Shown piece after piece: positions 60,291 through 64,000 of a stretch of 64,000 nucleotides of DNA. Under the pieces are notes generated by a model. It saw only the letters and a program-made list of their open reading frames with translations. It was not told the DNA's origin and ran no database searches. Numbering within the stretch: position 1 is the stretch's first letter; every line of letters starts with the position of its first letter. This stretch comes from Kitasatospora sp. NBC_00240 (GTDB lineage Bacteria > Actinomycetota > Actinomycetes > Streptomycetales > Streptomycetaceae). Position numbers and translations under genes: made by a program. The stretch lies in assembly GCF_026342405.1 (NCBI RefSeq), contig NZ_JAPEMU010000001.1, positions 1,302,001 to 1,366,000 of the forward strand, in the 5' to 3' direction.

Positions 60291-61442
60291 GTGAACAGAA
60301 TTCCGTCGTCGGTCTCCGCGGAGAACCTGACCCAATTCGAGACCCTTGCCCTGAACAGTTCGATGAACCTCGCCGACGGGCACGCCCGCCAGCAACTCAC
60401 GGCCGCGCAGAGCAAGATCGTCGCCGAACTCCCGAGCATGTGGGACGAGGCCGTCCTGCGCCCGGTGGCCGAGATCGAGGAAGAGGCCGCCAACTCCTTC
60501 TTCGGCATGCTCGGCCAGCACAGCCACCCGTTCGCCGCCGGGCGGACACTGAGCTGCTACTCGTCCTCGCTGGCCATGGAGATCCTCGCCCGCTCGCTGG
60601 TCACCACCTCCGACGCGGTGGCGCTGCTGCACCCCACCTTCGACAACATCCCCGACATCCTGCGCGGTGTCGGACTGCGGCTCGTGCCGGTCGAGGAGGA
60701 GCAGGCCCACGACGAGGACCTGCCGGCGGAGCTGCTGGAGCAGGTCGGCTGCGTCTTCATCACCACGCCGAACAACCCCACCGGGCGGGTGATGACCGAG
60801 GCCCGCCTGCGCAGGCTCGCCGAGCAGTGCGCCGAGTACGGCGTGGTGCTGGCCCTGGACACGTCGTTCCGGGGGTTCGACCCCGCCGCGCAGTTCGACC
60901 ACTACGCCGTGCTGGAGGCGAGCGGCTGCCGCTGGGTGGTCATCGAGGACACCGGCAAGCTGTGGCCCACGCTCGAACTCAAGATCGGCTGGCTGGTCCG
61001 CTCGGCCAACGTGGACCTGCCGATCGAGAAGATCCACTCGGACATCCTGCTCGGCACCTCGCCGCTGATCCTGCTGATGGTCAAGCGGTTCTCCGACGAC
61101 GGGGCGGACGGCGGCCTGACCGAGCTGCAGCGCACGATCGCCGACCACCGGGCCCTGGTGCGCGCCGAGCTCGCGGGCGTGCCCGACATCAGCTTCGTCG
61201 ACGAGCACGCCCGGGTCAGCGTGGAGCGCCTGCACGTCGGCTCGCGGCTGGGCATGGACGTCTGGTCGGCCGTCCGCTCGAAGAACCTCTACGTGCTGCC
61301 CTGCCAGAAGTTCCACTGGGCGAGGCCGCAGGAGGGCGAGCGGATGCTGCGCCTGGCCCTGTCCCGCAACCCCTCCACCCTGCTCGCGAGCGCGGAGGTC
61401 CTGCGCTCGGCCCTGCTGGACACGCCGGGGCTGCAGAGCTGA
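60291..61442 (+). CDS. mppP: PLP-dependent L-arginine oxidase/hydroxylase, MppP-like
   Basis: 383 residues from GTG 60291 (AGAGG 5 bases upstream). Fold type I aminotransferase-like. Very close to MppP in N-terminal and core motifs: ENLTQFETLALNSSMNLADG, LGQHSHPF, LSCYSSSLAMEILARS, HPTFDNI, TTPNNPTGRV, and the Schiff-base Lys223 in IEDTGKLWPTLELKIG. MppP uses O2 to oxidise L-arginine to 4-hydroxy-2-ketoarginine, the first step to L-enduracididine, rather than transaminating. The stop overlaps the next ATG (TGATG). This gene is the strongest marker that the cluster product contains enduracididine. Confidence 0.92.
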   Translation: MNRIPSSVSAENLTQFETLALNSSMNLADGHARQQLTAAQSKIVAELPSMWDEAVLRPVAEIEEEAANSFFGMLGQHSHPFAAGRTLSCYSSSLAMEILARSLVTTSDAVALLHPTFDNIPDILRGVGLRLVPVEEEQAHDEDLPAELLEQVGCVFITTPNNPTGRVMTEARLRRLAEQCAEYGVVLALDTSFRGFDPAAQFDHYAVLEASGCRWVVIEDTGKLWPTLELKIGWLVRSANVDLPIEKIHSDILLGTSPLILLMVKRFSDDGADGGLTELQRTIADHRALVRAELAGVPDISFVDEHARVSVERLHVGSRLGMDVWSAVRSKNLYVLPCQKFHWARPQEGERMLRLALSRNPSTLLASAEVLRSALLDTPGLQS

Positions 61443-62620
61443 TGGTTTCACCGGAAACGACGGTCGCCCCGCCCCCGCACGCCCGCTGGTGGCGTGCGGG
61501 GGTGGTGCAGGCCGTCTCCCCGCCCGGCGTCATCGACCTCGGACCCGGCTACCTGGAGCCGGACCTGCTGCCGGTCGACGCGGTGCTCCCGCTCTACGCG
61601 GAGGCCCTCACCGAGTTCGGCCCGGCGGCGCTGAGTTACGGCGCCAACGCCGGGGCCGAGCCGCTGCGCGCCCTGCTGGCCGCCCGGCACGGCTGCCCGG
61701 CCGAGGAGGTCATGGTCACCGCCGGCACCTCGCAGGCGCTGACCCTGCTGTGCACCGTCCTGGGCCGGCCCGGCCGTTCCGTCCTGGTCGAGCGTACGTG
61801 CTACGACCTGGGCCGGAGCATCATGACCGACCACGGCCTGCGCCTGCGCGAGGTGGACGCCGACCATGAGGGCGTACGGCCGCAGGCCCTGGACCGGGCC
61901 CTGTCCCACGGCGACGACGTGGCCTTCGTCTACCTGACGCCGACCTTCCACAACCCGACCGGCACGGTCGCGGGCGAGACGCGCCGCCGCGAGCTGCTCG
62001 CCGTCGCCGCCCGGCACGGCGTGCCGATCGTGGAGGACGACGCGTACGCGGAACTGAGCCTGGACCGCACCGCCCCACCGCCCTCGCTCGCCGCGCTGGC
62101 CGGACGGCGGGGCGTGATCCGGCTCGGGTCCTTCGCCAAGACCCTCGGACCGGGCCTTCGGCTGGGCTGGCTGGAGGCCGAACCGGACCTGATCAGGACA
62201 CTGACCGAGCGCGGACAGCTGGTCAGCGGCGGCGCCCTCAACCACCTGACCTCACTGGCCGTCACCATGCTGATGGGGGACGGCCGCTACGACCTGCGCC
62301 TGACCTGGCTGCGGGAGCAACTCCGGCTGCGGAGCGAGGCCCTGGTGGCCGCGCTGCGGGCCGGCCTGGGCGAATCGGTGACCGTCGACCGGCCGGCCGG
62401 CGGCTTCTTCGTCTGGCTGACCTTCGACCCGCGGCGCAGCGAGGCGTCGCTGCTGGCCGCCGCCGACCGGGCCGGCGTCGTGGTGGCGCCGGGCTCCCGC
62501 TTCGGCAGCGCGCCCGGCACCCACCTGCGGCTCGCGTACAGCCTCAACCCACCCGACCGACTGGCGGAGGCGGCCGCGCGGCTCGCCGCCGCCTGGAGAA
62601 ACGAGGACCCGCTCCGATGA
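61442..62620 (+). CDS. mppQ: PLP-dependent aminotransferase, MppQ-like
   Basis: 392 residues. Fold type I aminotransferase of the MocR/AAT group without a regulator domain: ALSYGANAGAEPLRALLAAR, TAGTSQALTLLC, YLTPTFHNPTGT, VEDDAYAEL, Lys233 in GSFAKTLGPGLRLGW, and the final Arg in THLRLAYS. In the known pathway MppQ aminates 2-ketoenduracididine to L-enduracididine. Coupled to mppP (TGATG) and to mppR (ATGA), so the three are made together. Confidence 0.88.
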   Translation: MVSPETTVAPPPHARWWRAGVVQAVSPPGVIDLGPGYLEPDLLPVDAVLPLYAEALTEFGPAALSYGANAGAEPLRALLAARHGCPAEEVMVTAGTSQALTLLCTVLGRPGRSVLVERTCYDLGRSIMTDHGLRLREVDADHEGVRPQALDRALSHGDDVAFVYLTPTFHNPTGTVAGETRRRELLAVAARHGVPIVEDDAYAELSLDRTAPPPSLAALAGRRGVIRLGSFAKTLGPGLRLGWLEAEPDLIRTLTERGQLVSGGALNHLTSLAVTMLMGDGRYDLRLTWLREQLRLRSEALVAALRAGLGESVTVDRPAGGFFVWLTFDPRRSEASLLAAADRAGVVVAPGSRFGSAPGTHLRLAYSLNPPDRLAEAAARLAAAWRNEDPLR

Positions 62621-63426
62621 CCACTTCCGTGACCAGTACCGTCGCCGGCGGCCTGCGCGGCTACAGCCTTCCGCTCTCCCCGTCCGGCACCTCGGCCACC
62701 CTGACTCCCCCGCCGTGGCACTTCTCCGGCGAGGTCGTCATGGTCGACTACCGGGTGGATCCGGCGGCGGCGGCGCGGTTCCTCCCGCCCGAGCTCGACC
62801 CCGGCGCCGACCCCGGGCAGGCCGCCGCCGTCTTCGCGCACTGGCAGTGGTGCTCGGAGCCGGGCGCCGAGCTGGCCGATCCGGGTACCAGCCAGTTCAG
62901 CGAGTTCCTGATCCTGCTCGGCTGCGAGTACCGCGGCCGCCGCCTGGCCCGGTGCCCGTACGCCTGGGTCGACCAGCCCGTGCCGCTGCTGCGCGGCTGG
63001 CTGCAGGGAATGCCGAAGCAGTTCGGCGAAGTGCATCAGACCCGGCCGATGCGCGTCGGCAAGGCGGGGCCCCTGGGCTCCGCCGCGGGCACCTACCACG
63101 GCACCGCCGCCACCGGCGGCCGCCGGCTCGCCCAGGCCTCGGTGAACGTGACCGGCCCCGCCGCCGGACCGCCGGAGCTGCACACCGTGCCACTGGTGCA
63201 CAGCCGGGTGCAGCCGCCCTGGATCGACGGCGAGCAGCCGGCCGTCGGGCTGGTGACCTCGACCGTCACGGGGGTCGAGTTCTCCGAGGTGTGGTCGGGC
63301 GACGCGCACCTGGAGATGTTCGACGTGCTCGACGCGGACTTCGCCTCGCTGCGGCCGATCTCGGTCGGGCGCGGCCATGTCTTCGGATACGCGGAGACGC
63401 TCGTCTCCGGCCAGGCACTCGCCTGA
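62617..63426 (+). CDS. mppR: Acetoacetate-decarboxylase-like cyclase, MppR-like
   Basis: 269 residues. Acetoacetate decarboxylase superfamily without decarboxylase chemistry. Conserved: PPPWHFSGEVVMVDYRVDP, SEFLILLGCEYRGR, the reactive Lys134 in QGMPKQFGEVHQTRP, and TYHGTAATGG. MppR forms an imine with 4-hydroxy-2-ketoarginine and closes the five-membered guanidine ring, giving the keto form of enduracididine. The ATG overlaps mppQ. With mppP and mppQ it completes the L-enduracididine route. Confidence 0.9.
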   Translation: MTTSVTSTVAGGLRGYSLPLSPSGTSATLTPPPWHFSGEVVMVDYRVDPAAAARFLPPELDPGADPGQAAAVFAHWQWCSEPGAELADPGTSQFSEFLILLGCEYRGRRLARCPYAWVDQPVPLLRGWLQGMPKQFGEVHQTRPMRVGKAGPLGSAAGTYHGTAATGGRRLAQASVNVTGPAAGPPELHTVPLVHSRVQPPWIDGEQPAVGLVTSTVTGVEFSEVWSGDAHLEMFDVLDADFASLRPISVGRGHVFGYAETLVSGQALA

Positions 63427-63452
63427 AACCCCGTCCCCCGAAGGAGCAGACG

Positions 63453-63665
63453 ATGACCAATCCGTTCGACGACCCCGACGCCACCTTCAAGGTGCTGACC
63501 AACCTCGAAGGTCAGCATTCGCTCTGGCCCTCCTTCGCGGCCGTCCCCGAAGGGTGGTCGGTCTCGCTGGCCGACACGGACCGCGCGGCCTGCCTCGCGT
63601 ACGTCGAGGAGCACTGGACCGACATGCGCCCGAAGAGCCTGGCCGACCGCATGGCCGCACGCTGA
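63453..63665 (+). CDS. mbtH: MbtH-like protein
   Basis: 70 residues, the full family length. Signature NPFDDPDATFKVLTNLEGQH, then SLWPSFAAVPEGW and HWTDMRPKSL. MbtH proteins bind and stabilise NRPS adenylation domains, so this should serve the four A domains of the cluster. AAGGAG 8 bases before the ATG. It lies 26 bases after mppR and overlaps the following hydrolase start (TGATG). Confidence 0.96.
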   Translation: MTNPFDDPDATFKVLTNLEGQHSLWPSFAAVPEGWSVSLADTDRAACLAYVEEHWTDMRPKSLADRMAAR

Positions 63666-64000
63666 TGAGCATCGCGACCGTCGGCGGGACGCGGCTGCAC
63701 TACGACGACAGTCCGCCCGGCGGCCGGGCGGACGGCGAGCCGGTCGTGCTGGTCATGGGCGCGGGCGGTCGCGGCCGGGCGTGGCACCTGCACCAGGTAC
63801 CGGCGCTCACCGCGGCCGGCTATCGGGTGATCACGTACGACTCCCGGGGCGTACCCCCGAGCGACCCCGGCGAAGCCGGTCTGACGGTCGGCGATCTCGC
63901 AGCCGACCTGGCGGGACTCATCGAGCACCTGGACGCCGGGCCGTGCCGCCTGGTGGGGACGTCGCTCGGCGCGCACGTGGTGCAGGAACTGCTGCTGACC
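63665..64000 (+). CDS. Alpha/beta hydrolase, N-terminal part (cut by window edge)
   Basis: 112 residues are visible from ATG 63665, coupled to mbtH. VVLVMGAGGRGRAWHLHQV (oxyanion region), RVITYDSRGVPPSD and the nucleophile elbow GTSLGAHVVQELL show a canonical alpha/beta-hydrolase fold close to peroxidase/esterase-like members. In this operon it could be a type II editing thioesterase or a tailoring hydrolase; the missing C-terminus prevents a decision. Confidence 0.8.
   Translation, partial: MSIATVGGTRLHYDDSPPGGRADGEPVVLVMGAGGRGRAWHLHQVPALTAAGYRVITYDSRGVPPSDPGEAGLTVGDLAADLAGLIEHLDAGPCRLVGTSLGAHVVQELLLT

Noticed and set aside
1..64000. tRNA, rRNA or riboswitch genes
   Set aside because: I looked for tRNA-like cloverleaf ends, rRNA segments and conserved riboswitch cores and found none I could support by eye; a tRNAscan/Infernal run would settle it.

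Overview
The window is a high-GC actinobacterial chromosome segment, most likely Streptomyces or a close relative such as Kitasatospora. The signs are strong G/C third-position bias, GTG and TTG starts, ATGA/GTGA overlaps, leaderless-type starts with a TANNNT box 6-7 bases upstream, rare TTA (bldA-type) codons, and family content (TetR, GntR, ROK, ArsR, paired two-component systems, NRPS, MbtH). It holds about 45 intact genes plus several gene remnants.

Layout. 1-8.8 kb is housekeeping and accessory: a TetR/hydrolase divergent pair with two operators, a secreted or anchored hypothetical, the biotin genes bioB-bioA-bioD (no bioF), a SnoaL-like/TetR divergent pair with two operators, and a GNAT. 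8.8-15.2 kb carries a frameshifted gene, a complete IS5-family element, a methyltransferase, a FAD oxidoreductase, a ROK regulator and a GntR regulator. 15.4-18.2 kb has exonuclease III followed by a decayed insert: a frameshifted ATPase, a serine-recombinase fragment and a second copy of the exonuclease 3' end. 18.2-22.8 kb has NAD kinase, a GH15 enzyme, and a two-component system whose kinase has lost about 100 internal residues.

23.2-31.0 kb is a compact six-gene operon: membrane-anchored Ser/Thr kinase, coiled-coil protein, Clp-type AAA+ ATPase, radical-SAM activase-like protein, zinc-ribbon/FHA protein and PP2C phosphatase. Four of its five gene junctions overlap. It looks like a phosphorylation-switched remodelling system; I do not recognise it as characterised.

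31.0-64.0 kb is most or all of a nonribosomal peptide cluster. mppP-mppQ-mppR homologues make L-enduracididine from arginine, an mppO-like oxygenase probably beta-hydroxylates it, and two NRPSs (A-T-C-A-T and C-A-T-E-C-A-T-E) assemble four residues. There is no thioesterase domain; a translationally coupled penicillin-binding-protein-like serine hydrolase probably releases and cyclises the chain. MbtH, a MacB-type ABC exporter, an MFS exporter, a GT-C (family 39) glycosyltransferase, an ArsR-like regulator with a TTA codon and an intact two-component system complete it. Parts resemble the mannopeptimycin pathway, but four modules predict a different, shorter product. The cluster runs off the right edge inside an alpha/beta hydrolase gene.
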